64,000 nucleotides of DNA from Geothrix fuzhouensis (GTDB lineage Bacteria; Acidobacteriota; Holophagae; Holophagales; Holophagaceae). The notes beneath the pieces were generated by a model. It did not search any database. It was given only the letters and a program-made list of their open reading frames with translations, and was not told the origin of the DNA. How positions within the stretch are numbered: position 1 is the first letter of the stretch; the number at the start of each line of letters is the position of its first letter. Location: contig NZ_JANHMQ010000002.1 in NCBI RefSeq assembly GCF_024609325.1, positions 845,295-909,294 of the forward strand, written 5' to 3'. The translations under genes and the position numbers were made by a program. Of the stretch, positions 8,221-18,610 are shown piece after piece.

Positions 8221-8306
8221 CTATCAGCTATCAGTAAAAGCACGGCGGCCTGCGGGCCGCCGTTTCTTTAGCTGAAAGCCGAGAGCCGACAGCTGAGAAC
8301 GGCTAA
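8219..8306. repeat. Heptamer repeats arranged as inverted arms around a terminator
   Basis: The left arm contains two AGCTATC units. The right arm, read on the other strand, contains AGCTGTC, GGCTCTC and GGCTTTC in tandem. All fit (A/G)GCTNTC with a 7-base period. The arms flank the terminator hairpin at 8243-8262. The same unit recurs at 18583 and 29671. Confidence 0.6.
8243..8270 (+). terminator. Rho-independent terminator
   Basis: CGGCGGCC-TGCG-GGCCGCCG stem followed by TTTCTTT, just after the thioredoxin-like gene. Confidence 0.8.
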
Positions 8307-9814
8307 AGATCCTTCACTCCGCCCGGGGTTTTCGGTGGTTTGGGTAGGCGCTGTTTGAGGCCCTCCAGTTCGTCCTGTTGGGCACCCATGCTGGGGCGGG
8401 GCGGCGGAGGTGGCGGGGGTTTCTTGGGATCAGGAGGCGGCGGTGGGGTCGCGTCCTTCACCAGGGTCTGCAGGTCGTGGATGGCCTCGCGTTGGCCCGG
8501 CTGTTCCAGGAGGAGCCGTTCCAGCAGGGCGCGGGCCTCGGCCGGGCGCTGGGCTTCCAGGTGGGCGCGGGCGGCCAGGAGCAAGGCTTGGGCACGCCAG
8601 GGCGGCAGGGGGCGCGGGGCGCCTTGACCCACGAGAGGGGACAGCGTCTTGAGGGCATCCTCGGGAAACCCCGTCCGCAGGTCGATCTGAGCGGCCAGGA
8701 GCACATGGGAGGGCTTGGCATCCGCGGGCCGCCAGCGGCGGGCGCCAGGCAGGTCGCCATTCTCCAGGGCCTGCTGGGCGAACCAGGCTTTCACGCTGGG
8801 GGGGGCCCAGAGTTTCCCAGCCTGGGCCTGGAGGGGGGCCGCCAGGCCCAGCAGGAGGAGCAGGGCGGGGCGCCAGCGGGCCATGGGTTTCCCGGCAAAG
8901 GCCAGCCACAGGGCCAGCCCCGCCAGGGCCAACCAGGCCCCCACCTCGGGATGGGCCGGCTGGAGGGAACGTTGGGTCGGCAGAGGGAGTTTGCCGGCGG
9001 CCAGGGCCTGGAGGCCCACGGCGGCGGTTTCGCCATTGGTGAAGACCTGACCCCCAGTGGCCTGGGCCAGGCGCGCCAGAAACTCAGGGTGGGCGGTGCT
9101 CACGGCGGGTTCCCCCGCCGGAAGTTGACCCTCAGGGCCGGGTTTGGCCGGAACGGCATGGGGTTGGCCGTCGCCGAAGGCCAACACGCAGACCGGTAGC
9201 TTCGCCTTCTTCAGGGCTGAGGCAGCTCGCTCCAGCGCCGCCTCGGGGGTCTCCCAGGTCTCCTCGCCATCGCTGAGCAGCAGGATCACGGCGGGGGCGT
9301 CCCGGTCGGCCTGGGCGGCCACCTGGGGCAGGCCCCGGCCCAGGCTCGTGCCGGGGGAACCCACCTCGCCGGGCACCACGGCCCGCAGCGCCTCGCGCAG
9401 CAGGGTGCGGTCCTCGCCCGGCGGCTGGAGAGGGATGTCGTCGCCCGTGAGCAGGTCCAGGCTCCAGCGGAGACCCGTCTGGGGTTGGGACCAGAGGCGG
9501 TCCAGGGCGGCCACGGCGGCATCCCAGCGCGGGCGTCCACCGGCGTCGGGCACGGTCATGGAACGGCTGGCATCCAGCACCACCTGCACCGTGAGCCGAG
9601 GAAACTCCGGCAGGCCCCAGCGGGGTTCCGCCAGGCCAAGGCCCAAGCCTGCCAGCATCAGGGCCATGCCCAGGCCCTGCCAGAGCGGGCGCTGGCCCAC
9701 GACCTGCACGCTCTGGCCGGTCCGGAGGTGGGCCCGGAAGCCCAAGGCCAATACGACGACCGCCGCCGCCGCAAAAGGCGCCAGCAGCCAGGGATGGGTG
9801 AAGGGCAGGCTCAT
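8303..9814 (-). CDS. BatB-BatC fusion: membrane VWA protein with C-terminal TPR region
   Basis: A 503-residue protein. N-terminal membrane segments are followed by a von Willebrand A domain with an intact MIDAS start (DASRSM) and LLSDGEETWE. A third membrane segment lies near residues 290-310, then a second signal-like hydrophobic stretch and a helical TPR-like part (ARAHLEAQRPAEARALLERLL). The tail is Pro-rich (PPPPPDPKKPPPPPPP). In Bacteroides-type aerotolerance operons BatB and BatC are separate; here they are one chain. The start overlaps the batA stop by 4 bases. Confidence 0.82.
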   Translation of the reverse strand: MSLPFTHPWLLAPFAAAAVVVLALGFRAHLRTGQSVQVVGQRPLWQGLGMALMLAGLGLGLAEPRWGLPEFPRLTVQVVLDASRSMTVPDAGGRPRWDAAVAALDRLWSQPQTGLRWSLDLLTGDDIPLQPPGEDRTLLREALRAVVPGEVGSPGTSLGRGLPQVAAQADRDAPAVILLLSDGEETWETPEAALERAASALKKAKLPVCVLAFGDGQPHAVPAKPGPEGQLPAGEPAVSTAHPEFLARLAQATGGQVFTNGETAAVGLQALAAGKLPLPTQRSLQPAHPEVGAWLALAGLALWLAFAGKPMARWRPALLLLLGLAAPLQAQAGKLWAPPSVKAWFAQQALENGDLPGARRWRPADAKPSHVLLAAQIDLRTGFPEDALKTLSPLVGQGAPRPLPPWRAQALLLAARAHLEAQRPAEARALLERLLLEQPGQREAIHDLQTLVKDATPPPPPDPKKPPPPPPPRPSMGAQQDELEGLKQRLPKPPKTPGGVKDL

Positions 9815-10767
9815 GGACCCTCCACCCAGGCGGGCCGGGGCTTGCCCCGCTTGAAGGCGAGGTCGGCGGCCAGAGGCAGGGCCACGAGGGCGGCCACGAG
9901 GAGGCACCAGGGGGCCAGGGGCTGGCCTTCGGTGGGCTGATCCACCGGCAGGAGCGTCTTCTCCAGCTGATCCACGGCGGCGAGACTGCGGGCCAGGCCG
10001 CCGGGGTCCTCGGCGCTGAAGGACTCACCGCCCGTGAGGTGGGCCACCTGCTGCAGGGTGGCATGGTCCACTTCCACCCGAAGGCGAGCGAAGCCGCCGC
10101 CTTCCAGGGGCACCAGACTCTCGCCGTCGGTCCCGAGGGCCACAGCGTGGATGCGGATGCCGTTTCGGCGGGCCTCCTCGGCAGCTTCCATAGGGGTAAC
10201 CCGGCCCCGGTTCTGCACACCGTCCGTGATGAGCAGGATCACGCGGCTGCGGGCCGGGCTGTCCTCCAGGCGGCGCACGGCGGTCATCAGGGCCGAGCCG
10301 ATGGCGGTACCGTCGTCGCGGCTGTCCAGGTCGAGCCGCGCCAGCATGCGCAGCAGCCGTGTGTGATCGGCGGTGAGGGGGCTGAGGGTGACGGGATGGG
10401 CGCTGAAGAGGATGAGGGCGAAGCGGTCGTCGGGGCGGCGCTGGACGAATTGGGCCAGGGTGCGACGGGCCGCGTGCCAGCGGTCCTCCTCGGGCCGGTC
10501 GAGGATCTGCATGCTGCTGCTGCCATCCAGCACCACTGCGAAGTCAACCACGGGTGCCTCGCCGCGCACAGGGCGGCGCCATTCAGGCCCGGCAGCGGCC
10601 AGGCCCAGGGCCAGGGCCAGCACCGGCGGCAGCCAGTGGGAGCTGAGGCGCGCCAGGGCGCTCGATGGTCGGGAGGAGGGGATGCCCCAGCGGTAGACCA
10701 CCCGCCAGGCCCAGATGAGCAGGGGCACCGCCACCAGCAGCAGCAGGGGATGGCGCAGGGCGATCAT
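9811..10767 (-). CDS. batA: BatA-like membrane VWA protein
   Basis: A 318-residue protein with an N-terminal aerotolerance-type membrane region (HPLLLLVAVPLLIWAW), a second segment near residue 50, a VWA domain with MIDAS motif DGSSSM and LLITDGVQNRG, and a C-terminal membrane helix. VWA proteins of this type bind metal and act with a MoxR-type AAA+ chaperone, mostly on the periplasmic side. It overlaps both neighbours by ATGA, so it is translationally coupled. No moxR is present in the visible operon. Confidence 0.85.
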   Translation of the reverse strand: MIALRHPLLLLVAVPLLIWAWRVVYRWGIPSSRPSSALARLSSHWLPPVLALALGLAAAGPEWRRPVRGEAPVVDFAVVLDGSSSMQILDRPEEDRWHAARRTLAQFVQRRPDDRFALILFSAHPVTLSPLTADHTRLLRMLARLDLDSRDDGTAIGSALMTAVRRLEDSPARSRVILLITDGVQNRGRVTPMEAAEEARRNGIRIHAVALGTDGESLVPLEGGGFARLRVEVDHATLQQVAHLTGGESFSAEDPGGLARSLAAVDQLEKTLLPVDQPTEGQPLAPWCLLVAALVALPLAADLAFKRGKPRPAWVEGP

Positions 10768-11600
10768 GCGTTCCCCTTCCGGTCGCCGCGGGCGTCCAAC
10801 GCGGCCACCAGGGGTTCCGGGGCCGGGAAGGGCGGTTCGGTGCGGCCGAAGCGGGCGGCGTCGAGGCTCTTCGTCCACTGGTCCCAGGGGTCGAGGTTGC
10901 GGGCCTGGAACTCGGCGGGTCCCCAGGCGCGGGCGGCGTCCCCGAAGCGGGCGGCCAGCAGGTCGCGTCCCAGGGCATGGGCGGCGTCGAGGGTGGCGCG
11001 GTCCCGCCGGGCCGGAGGCCAGTGTCGACGGAAGGTGTGGGCCACATGGTGCAGGTGACGCCTGGCCGAGCTCTTCCGCCAGCGGCGAATGGCCCAGGCG
11101 GCCAGGCCCAGGGGCGGCAGCAGCAGCAGGCTGGCCCAGGCCCAGGGGAAGGGGATGGCCGGCAGGAGGTCGTCGTTGCCGCCCCCGAAGCCCACCCACG
11201 GGCCGCCGAAGGGGATGGTGCGGGGCACCTCGATGCGCAGCTCAGGGCTCCGCTGCCCGTTGCCCAGGTCCAGGGCCGGGATCACCGCGGACCCGGGCTC
11301 CAGGGCCTGCACCTGGAACCGCCAGCCGCGGCCATCGGGCAGGGGCTCCATGGAACGCAGCCGCAGCGGCCCCAGGCGATCCTCCACCGTGGGCCGCGGC
11401 GGTGCGGGCAGGGCGGGATCCGCCTCCCGCAGCTCCAGCACCTGCAGTTCCCCAAGCTTCAGCTGAGCCGGTGCCTTCCAGGTGGGGGCGGCCTCGGCCA
11501 GCAGCCCCATGGCGGCCATGCAGACGGTCCTGCCAAAGCTGGGAATTCGCGAACGGATTCCTGGCAAGGCCGGGCGATGAATGGAACCACCTGGCCTCAT
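10764..11600 (-). CDS. Membrane protein of the Bat operon (DUF4381/BatD-like position)
   Basis: A 278-residue protein that starts in ATGA overlap with the DUF58 gene. It has an N-terminal hydrophobic segment (CMAAMGLLAEA), a beta-rich extracytoplasmic part of about 120 residues, one clear membrane helix (WAWASLLLLPPLGLAAWAI), and an Arg-rich cytoplasmic C-terminus. Position and topology match the DUF4381 or BatD-type member of aerotolerance operons, but the sequence alone does not fix the family. Confidence 0.6.
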   Translation of the reverse strand: MRPGGSIHRPALPGIRSRIPSFGRTVCMAAMGLLAEAAPTWKAPAQLKLGELQVLELREADPALPAPPRPTVEDRLGPLRLRSMEPLPDGRGWRFQVQALEPGSAVIPALDLGNGQRSPELRIEVPRTIPFGGPWVGFGGGNDDLLPAIPFPWAWASLLLLPPLGLAAWAIRRWRKSSARRHLHHVAHTFRRHWPPARRDRATLDAAHALGRDLLAARFGDAARAWGPAEFQARNLDPWDQWTKSLDAARFGRTEPPFPAPEPLVAALDARGDRKGNA

Positions 11601-12361
11601 GCGCCTCCCGCCCGCAGCCAGGCGTTCAGCTTCACCACGGGATCCTCGATCAGGTCCCAGCGCTGCCGCTCGATGGCGGGAGAAAAGCCTGGATCGGGCC
11701 AGGCTGGAGCATTGGGGCCCTCCTGGGCCTCCGGTTGGAACCACACCAGGCGATGTCGCGTAGCCAGGGGTTTCAGCAGCGGCGCCAGACCTTGCAGGCC
11801 CGCGCCGTTGCTGAAGAGCCAAAGACGATGCCCTTTCCCATGCTGGCCCCAGAGGCCCAGGGCTTCCCGCCAGCTGGCCTCCGTGGGGATGGCTGGGCCC
11901 CGCTCGGCCAGCGTTTCCAGGATGCGCAGGCCGTGGATGCGGCCCCGCTTGGGAGCGATGCGCAGGGCCGGCGTGCGGCCGTCCCCGGGAACGATGAGCC
12001 CCAGCCGGTCGCCCGTGGCCTGGAGCGTGGCAAAGGCCGCGCCGCAGAGTTCCATGGCCCAGCGCAGGGGCGAGACGGGGTCGCCCAGGAACATGGAGGG
12101 CGAGGGATCCACCACCAGCCACAACACCAGGTCACGGCTGCTTTCGAAGCGCTTCATGATCGGCTCGCCCATGCGGGCCGTCAGAGGCCAGTTGATGAAG
12201 CGCGGATCATCGCCCGGCACATAGGGCCGGTTTTCCACGAAAGAGAGCCCAGAACCCATGAGCTTCGAGGGATGCAAACCCTCGGTCCCGCCACTCAGGC
12301 GTCCGCGCAGGCGCAGAGGCAGGCGACGCAAGCGGGCGAGGAAGCGGGCGGGAAGGGGCAT
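11597..12361 (-). CDS. DUF58 domain protein
   Basis: A 254-residue soluble protein with the DUF58 signature: LRGRLSGGTEGLHPSKLMGSG near the start, then the block YVPGDDPRFINW and the VWA-like strand VLWLVVDPSPSMFLGDP. DUF58 proteins are encoded with MoxR ATPases and Bat VWA proteins and are thought to act as adaptors in a membrane-protein assembly or stress complex. It is the first gene of this four-gene operon; the usual upstream moxR is missing. Confidence 0.88.
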   Translation of the reverse strand: MPLPARFLARLRRLPLRLRGRLSGGTEGLHPSKLMGSGLSFVENRPYVPGDDPRFINWPLTARMGEPIMKRFESSRDLVLWLVVDPSPSMFLGDPVSPLRWAMELCGAAFATLQATGDRLGLIVPGDGRTPALRIAPKRGRIHGLRILETLAERGPAIPTEASWREALGLWGQHGKGHRLWLFSNGAGLQGLAPLLKPLATRHRLVWFQPEAQEGPNAPAWPDPGFSPAIERQRWDLIEDPVVKLNAWLRAGGA

Positions 12362-12394
12362 GGAGGTTCAGTATGGCGGAATCTTTAGGTTGGA

Positions 12395-12558
12395 GTCTGG
12401 AGACTGGAGACCGGAGGTACCGATTCCTGCGGCGGCCTTTGGCCGCACGTGTCTTTACCTTTGAGCGAGGCCGCTCCCCATGGGGCGGCGCCAGATAAAA
12501 AACAGGCGCGGCGCAAAGCGCCGCACCAGAAAACCGTACCTCCAGACTCCAGACCGAG
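12395..12558. repeat. Heptamer repeats in inverted arms around a terminator
   Basis: The left arm (about 12392-12420) is made of units GGAGTCT, GGAGACT and GGAGACC ending in GGTACC-like sequence. The right arm (about 12534-12558), read on the other strand, contains GGAGTCT units and also ends in GGAGGTAC. The period is 7 bases. Between the arms are a GCGGCC-rich hairpin and the terminator of the DUF4139 gene. Confidence 0.6.
12494..12526 (-). terminator. Rho-independent terminator of the DUF4139 gene
   Basis: On the minus strand GCGGCGC-TTT-GCGCCGC, followed by GCCTGTTTTTTAT, about 45 bases after the stop codon. Confidence 0.75.
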
Positions 12559-12566
12559 TTCCTTAT

Positions 12567-13997
12567 CTACCACCGCACCCGCACGCGGTAGGTCAGCATG
12601 GCCTTGCCTTCTGCCGGGACGGTCACCTGGAACTTCCCGGTGCCGGCGGCGGCCTTGGTGCAGGGGTGGCTGCTTTGGAGCACCTCCCAGTCGCCGGGCA
12701 TGGGCTCCAGCACGGTGACAGTGATGGGCTCCTTCTTGGCGTTCTTCAGCTCGATCTCGAAGGCGGACTCATGCACGAAGCCGAACTTTCCCTGCTTGCC
12801 GAGGCTCTTGTAGTCGGTCTGCTTCCGCCTCGCCGTGACGTCGAAGGCATCGCCCAACTTCAGGCGAACCAGCTCGTTCTTCGGGGTGTGGTCCACGCTG
12901 TCCTCGCCCACGAACTGCGCACGACCCTCGCTGTCCCGCTTGTAGACGCGGATGATGCCCTTGGGGAGCGGCATGCCCAGGCGGCTGGCCTCCTTGTTGT
13001 CGAACTCGACGAACACGCCCACCTTCTGCTTGTCGCCCAGGTCGCCGTAGCTGCCGGTGTAATAGTAGGTCTGCCCCTGGAGCAGGTACTCCTTGCGGAC
13101 GGGCACGGCGCTGGCGCTGAGCAGGGCCACCTGCTTGGTCTGGTTTACCGCCAGGGTGGTGGGGCGGTCCAGCGTGTAGAGGTGGTACTCGAAGAGGCTC
13201 TCCTCGGCCATGCGGGGAGCGGGAGGCGCGGCCTTCGGGGCCAGCCCTGCCATCTCATAAACTCGCTCGGCCCTCGGTTGGGTCCGGTTCACATCCCCCG
13301 CCACCAGCTGGAGGGTGGCATTGGGATAGGCGGCGCCGCTCTGATTGGTGAGGGTCACCCAGCCGCTGAGGTCGAGGGTCTTCTCGTCCGGTGCCAGGTT
13401 GGCCACGTAGTCCGCGCGCCAGGACAGGCCGCCCGTGAGGTAGCTCAGCTCCAGCTTCTGCTCCCGGTCGGCCCCGCTGTTGAGGCTGATCACCAGGGTG
13501 GGCCGGGCCCGCAGGTTGCCGGGCACCTTGGGGAAGATGAGGCGGCCGGGGATGCTGGTCTCGATGCGGTCTGCGAACTGGAGCACCGTGCCGTTGTTGG
13601 TGGCCAGCACCGTGGCCTCCTCGCGGACCTCCTTCGCCCCCGCGCCGGATTCGTTGGGCACGCTGCGCACCACGGTCACCTTCTCGCCCACATACTTCTC
13701 CAGCAGCTTCTGGGGCGTGAGCAGGTCGAAGTCGAAGTTCTGCTCCGCCACCCAGAAGTCCTTCGGGTGAGTGAGGTTCCGCAGCAAGGCCGTCTCGGGC
13801 CGGATCTGGGCCGACACTTCCTGGAAGGCCAGGCGGGACTCCCCTTTCGGCAGCCGCACCTCCCGGGTGTCCTTCACCAGGGCCAGGTTGTCGTTGTAGA
13901 TCGTGACCGCCAGGGCCTTCTGGTCCTTCAGCGTGGTGACGGATTCCTGGGCGACCAGAAGCGAGGGCAGGGCGGCGAGGAGCAGGGTGGGGCGCAT
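12567..13997 (-). CDS. DUF4139 domain protein, exported
   Basis: A 476-residue protein with a signal peptide (RPTLLLAALPSLLVAQ). The mature region has the DUF4139 pattern: VTIYNDNLALVKDTR near the start, LSYLTGGLSWRADYVA in the middle, and the late FVEFDNKEASRLGMPLPKG and VRVYKRD-type strands. These proteins are periplasmic or outer-surface beta-rich proteins of unknown role. The start follows GGAGG by six bases; an ATG 22 codons upstream would hide the signal peptide. Confidence 0.82.
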   Translation of the reverse strand: MRPTLLLAALPSLLVAQESVTTLKDQKALAVTIYNDNLALVKDTREVRLPKGESRLAFQEVSAQIRPETALLRNLTHPKDFWVAEQNFDFDLLTPQKLLEKYVGEKVTVVRSVPNESGAGAKEVREEATVLATNNGTVLQFADRIETSIPGRLIFPKVPGNLRARPTLVISLNSGADREQKLELSYLTGGLSWRADYVANLAPDEKTLDLSGWVTLTNQSGAAYPNATLQLVAGDVNRTQPRAERVYEMAGLAPKAAPPAPRMAEESLFEYHLYTLDRPTTLAVNQTKQVALLSASAVPVRKEYLLQGQTYYYTGSYGDLGDKQKVGVFVEFDNKEASRLGMPLPKGIIRVYKRDSEGRAQFVGEDSVDHTPKNELVRLKLGDAFDVTARRKQTDYKSLGKQGKFGFVHESAFEIELKNAKKEPITVTVLEPMPGDWEVLQSSHPCTKAAAGTGKFQVTVPAEGKAMLTYRVRVRW

Positions 13998-14087
13998 GGA
14001 ACCTCCGGGGCGTGGGCGAGTACCCGGTACAGGGTCATGCCGGGATCGGGGACATCCTTTCACGAAAAGAAAGGAAATGAAGTACGC

Positions 14088-14181
14088 GGAGGGAAGCGGA
14101 GGAACTGAGGAGAGCGGAAAAGGAAAGCCTTATCTGGATGTTTTCCTCCGCTTTCCTCCGCCTCACTGCTCTCCTCCGCTT
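14088..14181. repeat. Imperfect inverted repeat of GCGGAGGAA-type units
   Basis: The left arm (about 14088-14126) carries GCGGAGG motifs on the plus strand. The right arm (about 14147-14181) carries TTTCCTCCGC units, i.e. the same motif inverted, with a 10-base period. They lie upstream of the DUF4139 gene and downstream of the SRPBCC gene. Confidence 0.5.
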
Positions 14182-14200
14182 ATTCCCCTTCCGTAACCCA

Positions 14201-14623
14201 TCAGATCTGCCCGGCCCCCGCCAGCTCCTGGATGCGCGCCAGGCCGCTGTCCAGCTGGCCCTGGAGCAGTTTCTCGGCACCCATCATGGCCATCATCATG
14301 GGGATGTCGGCTTCATCCACCAGGCGCAGGGTGCAGCCCTCGCCGGCGGGAGCGATCTCGAAGCGCAGCTCGTGGTCGAACATCTTCCGGGCGCCGGGCA
14401 CCAGCACCACCCGCTGGCCGGGCACGCGCTCCTTCACCACCAGCTCCTGGGGCATCTTCATGCCCATGACCTCGATGACGTAGCTGTGCTTGTCGGCGTC
14501 GCCCTGGAAGGCCATGGCGGCCGGCTCGAGGAAGGCCCGGTGCTTCGAGAGGTCCGAGAGGAAGGCATACAGCGCGTCGGCGGAGACGGGCAGCGAGGCC
14601 GTGGCGGTCTTGATGGTGGTCAT
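14201..14623 (-). CDS. SRPBCC (START-like) family protein
   Basis: A 140-residue protein with the helix-grip pattern of SRPBCC/polyketide-cyclase-like proteins: IKTATASLPVSADALYAFLSD at the start, then hydrophobic beta strands (VVLVPGARKMFDHELRFEI, CTLRLVDEADIP) and a C-terminal helix. These proteins bind hydrophobic ligands such as lipids or quinones in the cytoplasm. Met-rich segment MMMAMMG lies near the C-terminal helix. The ligand is unknown. Confidence 0.75.
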   Translation of the reverse strand: MTTIKTATASLPVSADALYAFLSDLSKHRAFLEPAAMAFQGDADKHSYVIEVMGMKMPQELVVKERVPGQRVVLVPGARKMFDHELRFEIAPAGEGCTLRLVDEADIPMMMAMMGAEKLLQGQLDSGLARIQELAGAGQI

Positions 14624-14700
14624 GGAGGCTCCGGGGACGAAGGATCCATCGAACCACGAAGCGAGCGGGGCCGCGAGGCCCTACCTCCGGACAGGGTGGC

Positions 14701-15372
14701 TCACCGGGCGTACACCCGCTCGCCGAAGAACGCCGTGCCGATGCGGATCTGGTCCGTACCGGCGGCGATGGCTTCTTCGAGGTCATCGCTCATGCCCATG
14801 CTGAGCCGCAGGGGCTGGCCGAGCGTCTGCTGGAGGCGCTCGCGGAGATCGGCCATCTGGCGGAAGGCGGCTTCCAGGCCGGGGGGCGGGATGGCCATGA
14901 GGCCTCGCAAGGGCAGGCGGGCATCGCCGCCCAGGCTTTCGATCAGGGCAGGCAGATCGGCCTCGGTGCATCCGCCCAGCTTGGTGGCTTCATCCCAGAG
15001 ATCCACCTGGATCCAGACGGGACAGCTCACTTCCTGCTCCTGCGCCAGCCGACGCAGGCGTTCCGCCAGGTCCGGACGGTCCAGGCTCTGGATTTCCGCA
15101 AAGTGCTGGAGGGCTGGCTTGGCCTTGTTGCGCTGCAGGGGCCCCAGGAGCACGAAGGCCAGATCCGGGGCGGCAATGGCCTTGTCGGCACCTTCCTGGA
15201 CGTAGTTTTCGCCGAAGCGCGTGAAACCCAGGACAGCTGCCTCCCGGATCAACGCCAGGGGCTGTTTCTTCGATACTGGCAGCAGCTCGATGCTTTCCGG
15301 ATCGCGGTTCGCGGCCTCACAGGCGCGGGTGATGCGGGTCCGCAGGCCCTCGATGCGATCGGCCAGGTTCAC
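14701..15372 (-). CDS. PLP-binding protein, YggS/PLPBP family
   Basis: A 223-residue TIM-barrel protein homologous to alanine racemase N-domains. The PLP lysine lies in LLPVSKKQP (Lys35), followed by GFTRFGENYVQEG and the late phosphate-binding motif LSMGMSDDLEEAI with a terminal IRIGTAFFGER. These proteins do not catalyse a known reaction; they buffer PLP and keep B6 and amino-acid pools in balance. The start overlaps the stop of the upstream zinc-ribbon gene by 4 bases. Confidence 0.93.
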   Translation of the reverse strand: MNLADRIEGLRTRITRACEAANRDPESIELLPVSKKQPLALIREAAVLGFTRFGENYVQEGADKAIAAPDLAFVLLGPLQRNKAKPALQHFAEIQSLDRPDLAERLRRLAQEQEVSCPVWIQVDLWDEATKLGGCTEADLPALIESLGGDARLPLRGLMAIPPPGLEAAFRQMADLRERLQQTLGQPLRLSMGMSDDLEEAIAAGTDQIRIGTAFFGERVYAR

Positions 15373-16067
15373 GGCAGGAAGAGAATCCGCTGGCAGGATT
15401 CACAGGCCACGGCACCCTTGGCTTCTTTCAACTGGAAGAGGAAGGGGCCTCGCAGCTTCACGTGGCATCCCGAGCAGGCGCCGTTCTCCACGGCTACCAC
15501 CACACGTCCCTGCCGAGCGGCGGCGAGGCGATGGAAATGCGTCACCTCAGGTACGGCCAGCTTGGCCTCCAGGGCGGCCTGCTTGGCCTTGAGCTGCTTG
15601 CGTCCCTCGACCTGGTTGGCATGTTCCCCCAGGAAGACGGCATGGAGTTCATCGAACTGGGCCTTGAGCGTGAGGCGCTCGGCCTCAAGCGTCGCCAGGG
15701 CCTGCTCAAGGGCCAGGGCCTCGGTTTCCAGCGCCTTCAGAGGCCGGGCGATCTGAGCCCGCATGCGCTCCTTCTCATCCAGTTCGCGGATGGCGGAGGT
15801 GTACTGGACCTTCTGGCTGGTGGTCTTCACCGCGGCGCGGGCGCGGTCTTCGTCCTTCAGGGCCTGGGTCAGCTCCTTGGACTTGATCTGGATATAGTTC
15901 CGGGCAGTGTCCAGTGCCCTGGTCTTTTCTGCCGTCTGTTTCTCGATGGCCTTGAGCCGACTTTCCATGACCGCCAGATCCGGGGGCAGGGCCGACAGGT
16001 CGCGCTCGATGGTCCGAAGGTAGTCCAGTGTGGCTTGCAGGTCGCGCAGGATGGCAAGGTGTTCCAT
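15369..16067 (-). CDS. Coiled-coil protein with C-terminal zinc ribbon (C4-type, DUF164-like)
   Basis: A 232-residue protein. Residues about 1-170 are a long Lys/Glu/Gln-rich antiparallel coiled coil. The C-terminus has a four-cysteine zinc ribbon: CSGC, then CESC about 25 residues on. Proteins of this design (Helicobacter HP0958 and chlamydial CdsZ) help RNA, flagellar or secretion processes, but the role is not settled. It is translationally coupled to the PLP-binding protein gene. Confidence 0.85.
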   Translation of the reverse strand: MEHLAILRDLQATLDYLRTIERDLSALPPDLAVMESRLKAIEKQTAEKTRALDTARNYIQIKSKELTQALKDEDRARAAVKTTSQKVQYTSAIRELDEKERMRAQIARPLKALETEALALEQALATLEAERLTLKAQFDELHAVFLGEHANQVEGRKQLKAKQAALEAKLAVPEVTHFHRLAAARQGRVVVAVENGACSGCHVKLRGPFLFQLKEAKGAVACESCQRILFLP

Positions 16068-16182
16068 GCCATAAGGCTACACCCACCCGAGGCCCGCATC
16101 TGGAATTTGGATATCTGACATTCTTGAGAAGAAAATATGAATCATTTGCACTAAAATTTGCAGAGACTTTGAAAAATCCTGC

Positions 16183-16211
16183 TTGACCAAGAGAAGGGCG
16201 GATGACAAACT
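16183..16211 (+). promoter_or_regulatory. Possible sigma-70 type promoter of groES-groEL
   Basis: TTGACC (16183-16188), 17-base spacer, then CAAACT (16206-16211), immediately before the CIRCE operator. The -10 is weak (3 of 6). Confidence 0.35.
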
Positions 16212-16237
16212 TGGCACTCGCTGTGGCTGAGTGCTAA
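16211..16237. promoter_or_regulatory. CIRCE operator (HrcA binding site)
   Basis: TTGGCACTC-N9-GAGTGCTAA. It differs from the consensus TTAGCACTC-N9-GAGTGCTAA at one base. It lies 44 bases upstream of groES, so the operon should be repressed by HrcA and released on heat shock; hrcA itself is not in the window. Confidence 0.93.
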
Positions 16238-16280
16238 CAGCTCCATCTGTCCCATTTCTCTATCTTTCCAAGGAGGTCCC

Positions 16281-18219
<1,939 letters not shown>

Positions 18220-18244
18220 TCAGCCGCGACTTGCGGTTCATGGA

Positions 18245-18272
18245 AAGGCCCCGCGGTTGCGGGGCCTTTTTT
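18245..18272 (+). terminator. Rho-independent terminator of groES-groEL
   Basis: AAGGCCCCGC-GGTT-GCGGGGCCTT followed by TTTTCT. Confidence 0.9.
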
Positions 18273-18380
18273 CTGGTGCAACTGGGGGAGAGTTTGGGGG
18301 GCCCTCACGGGTGTGATTCGCTCCCTCTGGGGCCCCGCTTCGCAGGCTCCGCTGGAGCCTGCTTCGCGACCCACATGGTC

Positions 18381-18581
18381 GCGACATGGTGAGTTTGGCG
18401 TGGTTGATCCCGCCAAGGTGACCAAGTCCGCCCTGCGAAGGATGCCGTGTGCACCTTCGGCGCCGGTGCCTCCGTGGCCGCGATGATGCTGACCACCGAA
18501 GCCATCATCACCGAGCTCCCCGAGCCCAAGTCCGCGGCCCCCGCGGGCCCCGGCATGGGCGGCATGGAAGACATGTCTTAA
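18381..18581 (+). pseudogene. Degenerate copy of the groEL 3' end
   Basis: Most of these 200 bases match the last part of groEL (from GDMVKFG to the stop), with long identical blocks, a one-base loss near the start and an unrelated insert of about 30 bases replacing the codons after SALR. The end reads GGMEDMS then TAA. It has no start of its own and is frameshifted, so it is a remnant: either of a second groEL or of a duplication linked to an insertion. A GC-rich palindromic stretch (about 18290-18380) separates it from groEL. Confidence 0.85.
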
Positions 18582-18582
18582 G

Positions 18583-18603
18583 AGCTCTCAGCTGACCGCT
18601 TTA
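18583..18603. repeat. Short heptamer repeat
   Basis: AGCTCTC then AGCTGAC, matching the 7-base unit seen at 8219 and 29671. Confidence 0.45.
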
Positions 18604-18610
18604 AGGTCCA

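Noticed and set aside
12480..14108. 542-codon open frame antisense to the DUF4139 gene
   Set aside because: Shadow frame; it also crosses the terminator and repeats on both sides.
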